Source: Phlebotomus papatasi (Eukaryota; Arthropoda; Insecta; Diptera; Psychodidae). From it: 64,000 nucleotides of DNA. Each line of letters begins with the position of its first letter. The stretch's first letter is position 1. The stretch lies in contig NC_077225.1 of the NCBI RefSeq assembly GCF_024763615.1, positions 1,922,001 through 1,986,000 of the forward strand, given 5' to 3'. The position numbers and the translations under genes are program-made. A model generated the notes under the pieces. The model was not told the origin of the DNA. It ran no database searches and saw only the letters and a program-made list of their open reading frames with translations. Shown in pieces: positions 22,197-33,039 of the stretch.

Positions 22197-23942
22197 TCAT
22201 GGATCATCAGTGTATTGGGACTGGGAGTCGCATTCCGCCTCAATTAGGGCGGCATAAACTGCTGCTAACTTCTCGATGTCTTGGCGTTTGTTTACCAACA
22301 TAGGGATGTTCCTCTTTATGTGCAGCATTTCTAGGAACATCCTGTTCTCCCGATTATTGTGTTCATCGATGATCCTCACCTCATCAAATTTGAAAATGTG
22401 GCCCGTGTTGGCTGTGTGTGCACAAAGTGCTGTTGCTTGATCATTCCGGATTGGGGGCCTGCAATCTCTTCTGTGTTGTCTGAGGCGGTTCTTGAGGAGT
22501 TGACTTGTGGTGCCGATGTACTTCTTGCTGCAACCTCCACATGGAATTTCGTATACCACGTTCGACTTGAGTTCTGTGGGTATCTGGTCTTTAACTTTTG
22601 TGTAAAATTTCCTATTGTTTGCCACAGGTTTGAATGAAATTTTATGTTCGCTTGAGGACTTATGGATGATAGACCTGATCCTCTCCGAGATGCCCCTTAT
22701 ATAACTCAGAGAGTGGTACCTCTGTAGAGTGTTTGGTTCTTCAGGCACCCTATTTGTCAGTCTGGAGGGTCCCCGATCAGGAGCTAGTAGGGATTGTGTG
22801 ATGCTTCCAGGGAAATCATTTTTCCGGAGAATCCTCTTCTCAATCTCATCCGGATCAACATCTGCAGCTGACGTCAAACTTCTCACCCTTCTGACGAAAT
22901 TCCTGGCCACATTCAGGATCATACTGACAGGGTGTAAACTATGGAAGTTCAGCATCCTCTGAGACGAAATTGGTTTTGAATACCATGTTGTGGAAATGTG
23001 GCCATCCTGACTTCTGTGCAGCATCATGTCTAAGTACGGGATGGCTCCACTCACCTCACGCTCCAATGTGAAGCAAATTTTCTGATGGAATGAGTTGAAG
23101 ACCTCCAGCACTCTGTGAACATCCTCCTCATGAATGGCCAGAAGCAAATCATCAACATACTTCTTCACGAAGGCAATCCTGAGCGGATTGTTCTCCATAA
23201 TGGTTTCTAATGCCCTCTGCATCACCACGTCTGCCACAATGGGGCTGATGGGGGAACCCATGGCGACCCCATCCACCTGCTTGTATGTATTCTCTTTGTA
23301 AACAAAATATCCTGTCGTGAGACAGAACTCTACCAACTTCTTGAGCTCATCACAGTCCAGGGATGTGCTTTGTTCAATCTCCCCAAATCTTCTACCGATC
23401 TCCTGAATTGCTAGATCAATGGGCACATTGGTAAATAATGACACCACATCCAAGCTAATGAGAATGTAGCCCCGTGGCAGTTGCTGTTCCGACACAAACT
23501 TAGCCAGGTCTTCAGAATTTTTCACGTTGATGGGGCTGTTGGCCAACGGGGATAGCTGATATGCCACAAATTGTGCCATATCATACGTGGGGCTCCCTAC
23601 AAATGAGACTACTGGGCGAAGTGGAACTTCAGGCTTGTGAATTTTTGGTAGCCCATAAATTCTTGGTGCGACAGCATTGTATGTGGTTAGTCTGTACTTC
23701 TGGTATGTATCTATTTTCCCTTTTTCATAAAGTGAACGCACAAGTTCATTATTTTTAGACTGAAACTTGTGGGTGGGATCCCTTTCTATCAGTTTGTATG
23801 TATTTTCGTCCCTGACTAACCGTTCCATTTTACTATCATAATCTCTTCTGTTCAAAATTATGGTTTTGTTTCCTTTATCGGAATTGATAATTACAATATC
23901 TTGTCCTTTGTCTTTTAGGAACTCCGTGGTCTCTCTGCTCAT
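22197..23942 (-). CDS. Penelope-like RT with GIY-YIG endonuclease (left copy)
   Basis: The 581-residue frame is open to the edge of the gap. RT motifs are YGLPKIHKPEVPLRPVVS, LDVVSLFTNVP, GVAMGSPISPIVADV and the catalytic KYVDDLLLA. A C-terminal GIY-YIG nuclease follows: VYEIPCGGCSKKYIGTT, then RLRQHRRD, and E/N residues near NRENRMFLE. This is the canonical Penelope-like architecture, RT plus a nuclease that nicks the target and lets RT prime on chromosomal DNA. The N-terminal third lies in or beyond the gap. The frame has no stops and ends at 22197, so it could be functional if complete. The start codon given is the first seen after the gap, not necessarily the true one. Confidence 0.85.
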   Translation of the reverse strand: MSRETTEFLKDKGQDIVIINSDKGNKTIILNRRDYDSKMERLVRDENTYKLIERDPTHKFQSKNNELVRSLYEKGKIDTYQKYRLTTYNAVAPRIYGLPKIHKPEVPLRPVVSFVGSPTYDMAQFVAYQLSPLANSPINVKNSEDLAKFVSEQQLPRGYILISLDVVSLFTNVPIDLAIQEIGRRFGEIEQSTSLDCDELKKLVEFCLTTGYFVYKENTYKQVDGVAMGSPISPIVADVVMQRALETIMENNPLRIAFVKKYVDDLLLAIHEEDVHRVLEVFNSFHQKICFTLEREVSGAIPYLDMMLHRSQDGHISTTWYSKPISSQRMLNFHSLHPVSMILNVARNFVRRVRSLTSAADVDPDEIEKRILRKNDFPGSITQSLLAPDRGPSRLTNRVPEEPNTLQRYHSLSYIRGISERIRSIIHKSSSEHKISFKPVANNRKFYTKVKDQIPTELKSNVVYEIPCGGCSKKYIGTTSQLLKNRLRQHRRDCRPPIRNDQATALCAHTANTGHIFKFDEVRIIDEHNNRENRMFLEMLHIKRNIPMLVNKRQDIEKLAAVYAALIEAECDSQSQYTDDP

Positions 23943-23955
23943 AGTCTGGATAAGT

Positions 23956-24455
23956 NNNNNNNNNNNNNNNNNNNNNNNNNNNNNNNNNNNNNNNNNNNNN
24001 NNNNNNNNNNNNNNNNNNNNNNNNNNNNNNNNNNNNNNNNNNNNNNNNNNNNNNNNNNNNNNNNNNNNNNNNNNNNNNNNNNNNNNNNNNNNNNNNNNNN
24101 NNNNNNNNNNNNNNNNNNNNNNNNNNNNNNNNNNNNNNNNNNNNNNNNNNNNNNNNNNNNNNNNNNNNNNNNNNNNNNNNNNNNNNNNNNNNNNNNNNNN
24201 NNNNNNNNNNNNNNNNNNNNNNNNNNNNNNNNNNNNNNNNNNNNNNNNNNNNNNNNNNNNNNNNNNNNNNNNNNNNNNNNNNNNNNNNNNNNNNNNNNNN
24301 NNNNNNNNNNNNNNNNNNNNNNNNNNNNNNNNNNNNNNNNNNNNNNNNNNNNNNNNNNNNNNNNNNNNNNNNNNNNNNNNNNNNNNNNNNNNNNNNNNNN
24401 NNNNNNNNNNNNNNNNNNNNNNNNNNNNNNNNNNNNNNNNNNNNNNNNNNNNNNN
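23956..24455. other. Assembly gap of 500 N
   Basis: Exactly 500 N residues separate the two inverted Penelope-like copies. The round number suggests a placeholder of unknown true size. The N-terminal ends of both copies are hidden here. Confidence 0.98.
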
Positions 24456-26056
24456 ATGGAACGGTTAGTCAGGGACGAAAATACATACAAACTGATAGAA
24501 AGGGATCCCACCCACAAGTTTCAGTCTAAAAATAATGAACTTGTGCGTTCACTTTATGAAAAAGGGAAAATAGATACATACCAGAAGTACAGACTAACCA
24601 CATACAATGCTGTCGCACCAAGAATTTATGGGCTACCAAAAATTCACAAGCCTGAAGTTCCACTTCGCCCAGTAGTCTCATTTGTAGGGAGCCCCACGTA
24701 TGATATGGCACAATTTGTGGCATATCAGCTATCCCCGTTGGCCAACAGCCCCATCAACGTGAAAAATTCTGAAGACCTGGCTAAGTTTGTGTCGGAACAG
24801 CAGCTGCCACGGGGCTACATTCTCATTAGCTTGGATGTGGTGTCATTATTTACCAATGTGCCCATTGATCTAGCAATTCAGGAGATCGGTAGAAGATTTG
24901 GGGAGATTGAACAAAGCACATCCCTGGACTGTGATGAGCTCAAGAAGTTGGTAGAGTTCTGTCTCACGACAGGATATTTTGTTTACAAAGAGAATACATA
25001 CAAGCAGGTGGATGGGGTCGCCATGGGTTCCCCCATCAGCCCCATTGTGGCAGACGTGGTGATGCAGAGGGCATTAGAAACCATTATGGAGAACAATCCG
25101 CTCAGGATTGCCTTCGTGAAGAAGTATGTTGATGATTTGCTTCTGGCCATTCATGAGGAGGATGTTCACAGAGTGCTGGAGGTCTTCAACTCATTCCATC
25201 AGAAAATTTGCTTCACATTGGAGCGTGAGGTGAGTGGAGCCATCCCGTACTTAGACATGATGCTGCACAGAAGTCAGGATGGCCACATTTCCACAACATG
25301 GTATTCAAAACCAATTTCGTCTCAGAGGATGCTGAACTTCCATAGTTTACACCCTGTCAGTATGATCCTGAATGTGGCCAGGAATTTCGTCAGAAGGGTG
25401 AGAAGTTTGACGTCAGCTGCAGATGTTGATCCGGATGAGATTGCGAAGAGGATTCTCCGGAAAAATGATTTCCCTGGAAGCATCACACAATCCCTACTAG
25501 CTCCTGATCGGGGACCCTCCAGACTGACAAATAGGGTGCCTGAAGAACCAAACACTCTACAGAGGTACCACTCTCTGAGTTATATAAGGGGTATCTCGGA
25601 GAGGATCAGGTCTATCATCCATAAGTCCTCAAGCGAACATAAAATTTCATTCAAACCTGTGGCAAACAATAGGAAATTTTACACAAAAGTTAAAGACCAG
25701 ATACCCACAGAACTCAAGTCGAACGTGGTATACGAAATTCCATGTGGAGGTTGCAGCAAGAAGTACATCGGCACCACAAGTCAACTCCTCAAGAACCGCC
25801 TCAGACAGCACAGAAGAGATTGCAGGCCCCCAATCCGGAATGATCAAGCAACAGCACTTTGTGCACACACAGCCAACACGGGCCACATTTTCAAATTTGA
25901 TGAGGTGAGGATCATCGATGAACACAATAATCGGGAGAACAGGATGTTCCTAGAAATGCTGCACATAAAGAGGAACATCCCTATGTTGGTAAACAAACGC
26001 CAAGACATCGAGAAGTTAGCAGCAGTTTATGCCGCCCTAATTGAGGCGGAATGCGA
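24456..26056 (+). pseudogene. Penelope-like RT/endonuclease (right copy, 3'-truncated)
   Basis: This copy matches the left one almost base for base (one difference seen is Ala for Glu in the DPDEIEKR segment). It carries the same RT motifs (YVDDLL) and the GIY-YIG nuclease. It starts at the gap with MERLVRDENTYK and loses homology at 26056 right before the stop region; reading continues a short way into antisense gag sequence of element A. The last nine residues and the 3' region of the left copy are missing. Confidence 0.8.
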
Positions 26057-27439
26057 ATTGTTATTAAAAGATGAATTGTTCTGTGAATTATTTTGGGCAC
26101 TGTTATTGAGATTTCGCAATTGGAAAGAATTAGAACTTTGGTTAGTTCTTTGACCGTTCGATTGTTTAGTGGAATTATTATGATTAAACGATCTATTCGC
26201 GCCAGCGTTATTTTGAGAAAAAAATCGTGAAGAGGTGAGACTTTGATTAGGAAAATTATTGGATTGTCCCGTATTCTGTTTCTTAGGTGAATTTTGATAT
26301 TGGGCATTTTTAGAATTTCCCAAGTGTTCATCTGAATATGATGTGTGGGTTTTTAAACGGTTTTCTGCAAATATTACAGCTGCATTTAAGGTATCAAAAG
26401 TCCGAGATAGCAAAAGGATTCTGGTTTCACTATGGCGTATAGAATTTGCAAAAGTTTCTATGGCCATGTGAAGGTTTGATTTCTTTAAAGAATTTGGAAG
26501 TGTCCCATCTAAACGAGCGGAATATGCTGCATTAAGTGTCTGTAATGCACCTTCTACTCTTGCACCAAACTCCTTTATCGTTTCTCTGGGGTTAAGGGAT
26601 ATTTTCTGTAATGATAATATTGCATCTTCCAATGGGACTTCGGGATTTATAATGGAACTGAGTGCACTCCTGAATTCTGTATAGGTATTAAAACTTTGTC
26701 CTCGAATGTGTGAGTAAATTTCTGGACTAAGCTTAACAGTTAACAGTCTTATATATTCCCTATCCCTAGTGTGATCTACAGTCCTAAAATAGTCTTCGTA
26801 CAATCCATCGCGCAGGGACAAAAATTGTGAGGCAACTGTTAGCTCACCTGTACAATTTGGTATATTCTTGTAGATTTCCAGGAATGGAACACTTGGTATA
26901 GCCATGTCGTTGGAATCGTCTTCGGAATCTGGTGATGATGATGCAGATGTGGATGTTGAATGTGTTGATTCTGGTGATATTCTGGATGACGCTGTAGGTG
27001 ATGTTAGCAATCTGGGTGGTGTGGCTTGTCGGGATGATGTTGCAGATGCTGTTGGAGAAGGTGGTGATTGCGTAGGTCTGTTGATTTGATGTGAAGCTGA
27101 TTGTGGTGTTTTACACTCCAAAGCCTCAATCTGTTGTATTAATGGTGTTACACCCAATCTTAGTGGTGGTAATCGTTCTGCTGCTGGTGCTGGTGTAATA
27201 GGTGTGGTTGTTGGAGTTGGCTGGGGTGACGATCTGCGCAGTAAATTGCTTTTACTGAAGGCCGATAGATCTTCCTTGCATGGAATTGGTATTTTGGTGG
27301 AAGGTTGAGATGGTCCAGGTAGTAATGACGAGCATGAACTGGCTCGGGCGGTTTTCTTTGTTGGCTGCGGTAATTTTAATACTTCTTTTCTTAGGTGGAA
27401 GCTGGTCCTCTTACCTTCCTCTTGGTTATCGTAGTTCAT
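26057..27439 (-). pseudogene. gag: Gag, N-terminal and core, element A
   Basis: The frame starts at the ATG at 27439 (MNYDNQEEGKRTSFHLRKEV); the open frame extends upstream through the primer site but without a sensible start. After a Ser/Thr/Pro-rich region of about 190 residues comes the core VPFLEIYKNIPNCTGELTVA ... KLSPEIYSHIRGQSF ... PRETIKEFGARVEGALQTLN, homologous to Gag of element D. An Asn/Gln-rich tail follows with no clear zinc knuckle. It forms the particle capsid in this family. It is interrupted by the Penelope-like insertion after FNNN and resumes at 21790. Confidence 0.8.
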
Positions 27440-27464
27440 ATGATGGCTGGATTCAAAATTCAAA

Positions 27465-27478
27465 CACTTCTGACACCA
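27465..27478 (-). promoter_or_regulatory. tRNA-Leu-like primer-binding site, element A
   Basis: The minus strand reads TGGTGTCAGAAGTG, complementary to the tRNA-Leu 3' end I recall (CACTTCTGACACCA). Elements D and F have the same sequence one base from their LTR ends. Confidence 0.6.
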
Positions 27479-27479
27479 C

Positions 27480-27693
27480 TGTTGCATACACTGTTGTACA
27501 CAATACAATTACTTTTCACAGCACAGCACTTTATTGGAATAGAACTTAAGCCAAACTCCCCAACTGAGTCACCGGTGGGGCTATTTATTGGATGGCATTA
27601 TTTCCCAAATACCGCTGACTGAGCTGAGAAGTATAATACAATTAACATAAATACAAATATTTTAACTCTAAGTTTTCCTGTGTGAATATGACA
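27480..27693 (-). repeat. Probable 5' LTR of element A
   Basis: A TGTCATATTC start at 27693 and a GCAACA end at 27480, one base before the primer site, give a 214-bp LTR. It contains AATAAA upstream of the end. I find no matching copy at the env end of element A, so the element is defined only from one side. It abuts the Polinton-type fragment. Confidence 0.45.
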
Positions 27694-27701
27694 ATAATTC
27701 C

Positions 27702-30700
27702 GTGTCCGCGTTCCTCAACAATAAAAAATCACTGTATCAATATAGAGTGACCGTATACAATGATTTAAATAATTTCAAAAGCACTTCATTGTCCACTAAA
27801 AGAACTCCTGAAAACATGAATAATGTTATAAACCTGTTCTATTACGAGGATAGGGAGAAAAATATTAAACATTATTTCTGTATAAAAAATCTTGAGGGAT
27901 TTTTTAATTACAAATTTCAATGTAAATTTTGCGATCTTTTGTACAACAACATGCACATTTGTCCTGAAAAAATGCAGATTTTGTGGTAACAATCCACCGT
28001 GTCTCAATGTCCCTGAAATGATTGATTGCTTAAATTGTAATCGCAGATTCCGAGGAGAATCCTGCCTCAAATTTCACACAGAGAACGGAACTTGTAGTGA
28101 GCTTAAAAGCTGTACAAACTGTGACAAAACTTATAAAATTTCTGATGATCCACATCAATGCTTCACGGTACGTTGCGATATTTGCTATAAACAGGTCGCA
28201 AACCCTCACTACTGTTTCATTCAGCCTTTAAAAAAGAAAACCCCAAAAGAGTTTTCAATTATTTTTTACGATCTTGAATGTGAGCTTGTACCGGGGGAAA
28301 ATGATTACTCTGACCATATTCCAAATTTGTGTGTAGCTCATGAGGTTTGCCATTTATGCGCAAAATCAGCAGAGTCGGATCCCGAATGTACAAATTGTAG
28401 CCCATCGGTTAGAATTTTTGAAAATGATGATTCAGGGTCGTGCGTAAAAAAATTTGTTGATCATGCTCTTAAATTCAGACCAGTTCCTACAGCTGTGATT
28501 GCCCACAATGCAAAAAGCTACGATGGGCAATTTATTCTGGAGGAATTATGCAAAAGAGATGAAGCGATAAATCCAATCTTCACAGGTTGCAAAATTTTGT
28601 ATGTGGAGATCAGGAATATTGTGTTTCTAGATTCACTAAGCTTTATCCCTTTTGCATTGTCTAAATTTAATGCAAGTTTCGGGCTCCGTGATTGCGAAAA
28701 GGGTGAATACACGTATAAATTCAACACTTCAGCAAATAAGACTTATATTGGGAAATATCCCGCGCAGGAAATGTATGCAATAGAGTCGATGTCGTCAAAT
28801 CGGTATGAAAAGTTTCTCGCATGGTACGAGTCAAATAAAGACAAAACTTTTGATAATCGGAAAGAATTGATACATTATTGCAATCAAGACGTCTAAATTC
28901 TGAAACTCGGGTGTTTGAACTTCATGTATTCATTTTTGGATACCACCGGAATCAATCCGTTCTTGCAGGCGATTACTCTAGCCGATTCTGTGATGAAGGT
29001 GTATACAAAGAACTATTTAATCCCAAATACTCTTGCCATTACACCAAAAAGTAATTACAGTTCAAGCTATATAAACCTCCAGAGCAAAATTGGATTGAAA
29101 TGGCTCGTGTATCAAAAAATGATTACACAAAAAAATATTCGGTACGAAGTAAAGTTGAAAAATTCACATTACATTGTCGACGGATTTGACGATAGCACAA
29201 ACACTGTGTATAGTTTCGAAGGATGTTATTATCATGGCCATACATGTTTCTTGAACAGGGACTATGTATGTTCAGGAGATTCGTCCGATACTATACAGAG
29301 GCGTTATGAGGCAACTTTGACTCGTTTGCAACGTATAAAAGATATGGGTTACAATTTAATATCGGAGTGGGAGTGTGATTTTCGAAGACTACTCAAATCA
29401 AATCCTGATTTGGAAGACTCATTGAATAAAAATCAGGAAATTATCGATGCAGGGTTTGATTTGAGAAGCGCAGTATACGGAGGGCGAACAGAAGTATTTA
29501 AATTGTATGAAAAATGTGGCCCAGGGGACAGAATACTTTACTATGATTTCACATCACTTTACCCCTGGGCCAATAAATATTCTAAATACTTTGTTGGTCA
29601 TCCAACCATTGTGAAAACCTTCGAAAAGGCAGAGGAAATATTAAACTACGAAGGTGTGGCTAAATGCACAGTTCTACACCCACGGAACTTGTATTTACCA
29701 TGTTTGCCGTATAGATGCAACGATCGTTTAATATTTCCTCTCTGTAGATCTTGTACAGAGATGGTTAACACGGACCGTTGCACACATTCTGATGATGAAA
29801 GAACCCTCACCGGATTCTGGTCGTTAGATGAAATCCGGCTGAGTGTTCGCCATGGGTACCAAATTGTCAAAGCTTTTGAGGTTTGGTCCTATCAAACATT
29901 GCAGTACAACCGGGACACTAACGAAAGGGGCCTCTTTGCAGATTTTGTGGACAATTTCCTCAAAATTAAACAAGAAGCAAGTGGATGGCCTGTGGGAATA
30001 GAATCTGATGAGGAAAAAGAGAGTTATATCCAGGAATATTTAGAGAGGGAAGGTGTACAGCTTGACAAAGAAAAAAACTGTGTCAATAAGGGGTTGCGAT
30101 TGCTCACCAAATTGGTGTTTAATAGTCTTTGGGGGAAGATTCATCATGCGTGAAAATTTCACAAAGACTAGCATTTGCAACTCCCCCGAGGAGTTAAATA
30201 AATTAATTGGATCTGAAGATATTCAATTGATGGATTTATATCCTGTCGGGGAGACACAGATTTTTGTTTCGTGGAAGTACATTGCTGAAGCTGAGTCATC
30301 ATCTAGATGCGTAAATCTCGGTGTAGGCATATGTACTACCACGAACGCTCGAATTCTCTCTCAACATTAGGTGAGAACCTTCTCTCCTGTGATACAGATT
30401 CTGTGATCTTCAGGGTACCCGCTGGCGAAGAGAACCCATTAAGCTGCGGAAAGTTTTTGGGGGAGCTCACCGATGAGCTTACAGACTACGGTGAGGGTTC
30501 TTTTATTGAGGAATATGTCAGTTGCGGTCCTAAGACCTATGGTCTTAAAATATTTACGCCATCCATAGGCTCATATTCATTTAAAATCGTAGCGAAAGGT
30601 ATAAGTATGAACCACGAGGTAGAAAGACATCTCGATTTCAATGCAATGAGATCAATTGTCTTTGGGGACACTGAAACATTGAATATTCATTACAAAAACA

Positions 30701-30819
30701 GAATCTGCAGACAGAGAAAATTTAAGCTTTTTTCAGCCTCAGCCCATAAAAAGGTACAATTTACCTTGACCAAAAGAAGATGTGTGGATAATTTTGACAC
30801 TCTCCTATTTGGTTTTTAA
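27702..30819 (+). pseudogene. Polinton-type protein-primed DNA polymerase B, broken
   Basis: Several consecutive plus-strand frames together cover a family B polymerase of the Maverick/Polinton kind. A cysteine-rich N-terminal region has many CxxC pairs. The 3'-5' exonuclease shows FYDLEC, AHNAKSYDGQ and YCNQD. A segment with VDGFDD ... FEGCYYHGHTC is typical of this family. Polymerase motif A is YDFTSLYPWANKY, motif B KLVFNSLWGK, and motif C CDTDSVIF. It would copy the transposon from a protein primer. The reading is broken by a frame change near 27960, an in-frame TAA at 28894-28896, a TGA at 30151-30153 with a frame change, and another near 30365. No integrase, ATPase, protease or capsid gene or terminal repeat is seen nearby. 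Confidence 0.8.
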
Positions 30820-31103
30820 AATACATTAGAATAAATTAGTATTTAACATGCAAACATTTTTTATCATTTTTAAAATCTGGCTATTGAAAATAATGTCTAT
30901 GATTTAAATTGTAAATACTATGTAAATATAATCTATAAATAAGGTATATTTTAGTAGATCATATTCTTCAATAGATATTGATGGTTTGGTTTTAGCTGAG
31001 ATAGATTGTAAAGCTGAGATTCTTTACAATCTCTTTTTCTTATAATTCTGAACAGTTAATTGTAACAATCATTGATAATGAGAACCTACACTAATCTGCA
31101 ATT
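30820..31103. other. Spacer between the two polymerase remnants
   Basis: AT-rich sequence with one small palindrome (GAGATT...AATCTC near 31016-31033). No gene is seen. Confidence 0.4.
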
Positions 31104-31634
31104 TCATCCGTAAGTTCTCTCCCCCCCTAAAAATTTAACAGTGGAAATGGATTCTCCCCCCCCCCACCCCGCATGAACTATGAAGATGATTGAAGTCCTG
31201 TCACAATATAAAATATTATGACCTAATTTTGAAAGGACAAAATATAACTTTATACAAGCTATGTAATTATTTTCGATGCACCGTCTTTGCCGTCTTTTGA
31301 AAATAAATTGGGGTGTTTTTGAAGAGGGTCCAGATATAATTTTTAAATGATTTTGACGCTGAATTTTGTTTGGATAAGTTACTTTCATTTCTTTATCGTT
31401 GCAGAGGACCAAGGATTTTAAACTTTCAAAATTTATATCTTTTTCAACCTCCTTGTTCTGCGATACATCCTTGCATACTATTTTGTTAGAGTAAGAGTTT
31501 GTAGAAGGCGAATAGATTTTCAAGCCATAGGCTTTTGGTCCTATGCTTACGAATTCTTCGAAAGTTTTTAAAACTTTTAAAATAAACCTTCTAAATTTCT
31601 TTGAACTATTTCTTAGAGCGTTTGCAAGATACAT
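31104..31634 (-). pseudogene. Second Polinton-type polymerase fragment, order permuted
   Basis: On the minus strand, a stretch like the polymerase C-terminus (FEEFVSIGPKAYGLKIYSP ... KEVEKDINFESLKSLVL ... IFKRRQRRC) comes first. Next comes a stretch like the earlier motif C region (LGHNILYCDRTSIIF), where the catalytic CDTDS has become CDRTS. In the full gene the order is the reverse, so this is either a tandem remnant or an internal rearrangement. It is convergent with the copy ending at 30819. Confidence 0.65.
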
Positions 31635-31639
31635 TGTCT

Positions 31640-32260
31640 AATTCATCTAATGGAATGCGTCTCGATAAGTTGTTAAATTTTTATAAAGAAGCATTTTAAT
31701 TATATTGCCATGGAGATTAATGTAGATTGAACAATAGCAAGAGTCTCTGGTTCAATTCTTTTAGCGTGAATACTCTTAACAGTTTTAAAACTTTAAAACA
31801 AACCTTTTAATTTATATTTCTTTGAGGATTAATGAAAATTGATCTGTAACTATTTTCTGGAGCGATAGCAAGACTCACTGGTTTAATTCGTCCATCGGAA
31901 AGAGTCTGAAGAAGTTGTTAAGTTTTTATAAAGAATCATTTTAATTATATTACGGCGAAGATTAATGTAGATTGATTTGGAAGTATTTTTTGGAGCGATA
32001 GCAAGAGTCATGGTTTAATTCGTGTAATGGAGAGAGTTTCAAGTAGCTGATAAATTTTTATAAAGAACCATTGCTAATAATATTACATAGTAATATTACT
32101 ACGAAAATTAATGTAGATTGATCTGTAATTTTTGCACAATAACAAGAGTCTCTGCTTTAGTCTGATCCAATTCTTTTAGCGTGAATACTCTTAGCTGTTT
32201 TTAAATTTCTTGAAAATACGTATTTTAAATTGTGTATTATAATATAAGACGATCTGTAGA
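31640..32260. repeat. Diverged tandem repeats, about 100-170 bp
   Basis: The phrases AGATTAATGTAGATTGA, GATAGCAAGAGTC and TTTTTATAAAGAA(G/T)CATT recur four times with drift, as do two copies of TCTTTTAGCGTGAATACTCTTA. This is an old, irregular tandem duplication adjacent to the polymerase remnant. Confidence 0.5.
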
Positions 32261-33039
32261 TTAAACGCGATGCACTGGGATTAGTATTTAGAAATTATTT
32301 GGTTTTTCTAATAAAATTGGCCTCGAGAATTGTCTTACATATATTGTTTTATCTGTCAGTGATATTAAATCGTTGATATACGGTTTTCCAAGGTATTGAA
32401 TTTATAGGCTTAATATTTTGATGCATGATGACTGTAATACTTTTTGAGAATTTCTATATAGTTTACAGAGATATTGTATGTTAATCACTTTACCAAAATT
32501 TGTATCAGATAATGGTTTTAAACTTCCTAATTTATTAAAATTGTATTTACTTATGTCAACAGTTTCAATATTCTAGTACATGGATAAAAGAAATATTTAT
32601 GTTAGATTATCATATTATGATTCAGTATTTCGGATATTAGATGTGTAAATTTATATGTAATATACAGATTGTAATATCCCAACAAGAAAATCTGAAATAA
32701 AAATATATTTCACTAATAATACACTCTTTTACTTTTCATTATACCTGTGCCTTTTGCTCTTTATTAAAATGTTTTCAACAGAATTAGTATGGAGAACAAG
32801 AGCCTTGATCTATTTTCATGCATTTTCATTTTCCCTCCGTCTCATATGTTTCTGTTTCTCCTAATCTGTGTGATGGTATAGGTCATTTGTTGCACTTCTG
32901 GATGGTGGAGAAATATACCTTGCCTAGGAACTGTTAACACTTGGAGACTCGACTATAATTTCAAGTGGTATTAATCTCCATATGAAACAAAACTATGTGC
33001 GGTGCATTTTCATCGTTTACCATTCAGTGTTAAAATTGT
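32261..33039. other. AT-rich intergenic sequence
   Basis: No coding segment, RNA gene or repeat recognised. Confidence 0.4.

Larger units (their letters stand above)
21791..26056. mobile_element. Head-to-head Penelope-like element pair in gag of element A
   Basis: Two nearly identical Penelope-like copies face each other across an assembly gap. The left copy is on the minus strand and runs to 21791 with its 3' region; the right copy is on the plus strand and ends abruptly at 26056 after GGAATGCGA. The whole unit is flanked by attgttattaaa (21779-21790 and 26057-26068), a 12-bp duplication that fits Penelope target-site lengths. The outer left 3' region contains CTTTCGGCTCGGACTCCAAGC, a motif I associate with Penelope ends. 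This suggests one compound insertion. Confidence 0.8.

Noticed and set aside
23860..24517. Open frames spanning the N run
   Set aside because: They are artefacts of translating N; no sequence supports them.
25322..25925. Antisense frames in the Penelope-like copies (also in the left copy)
   Set aside because: They are shadows of the RT/endonuclease frame and are duplicated only because the element is.
27695..27730. Similarity of GTCCGCGTTCCTCAACAATA to a piece of Gag in element B
   Set aside because: The match is short and lies at the start of the polymerase reading frame; it is likely chance.
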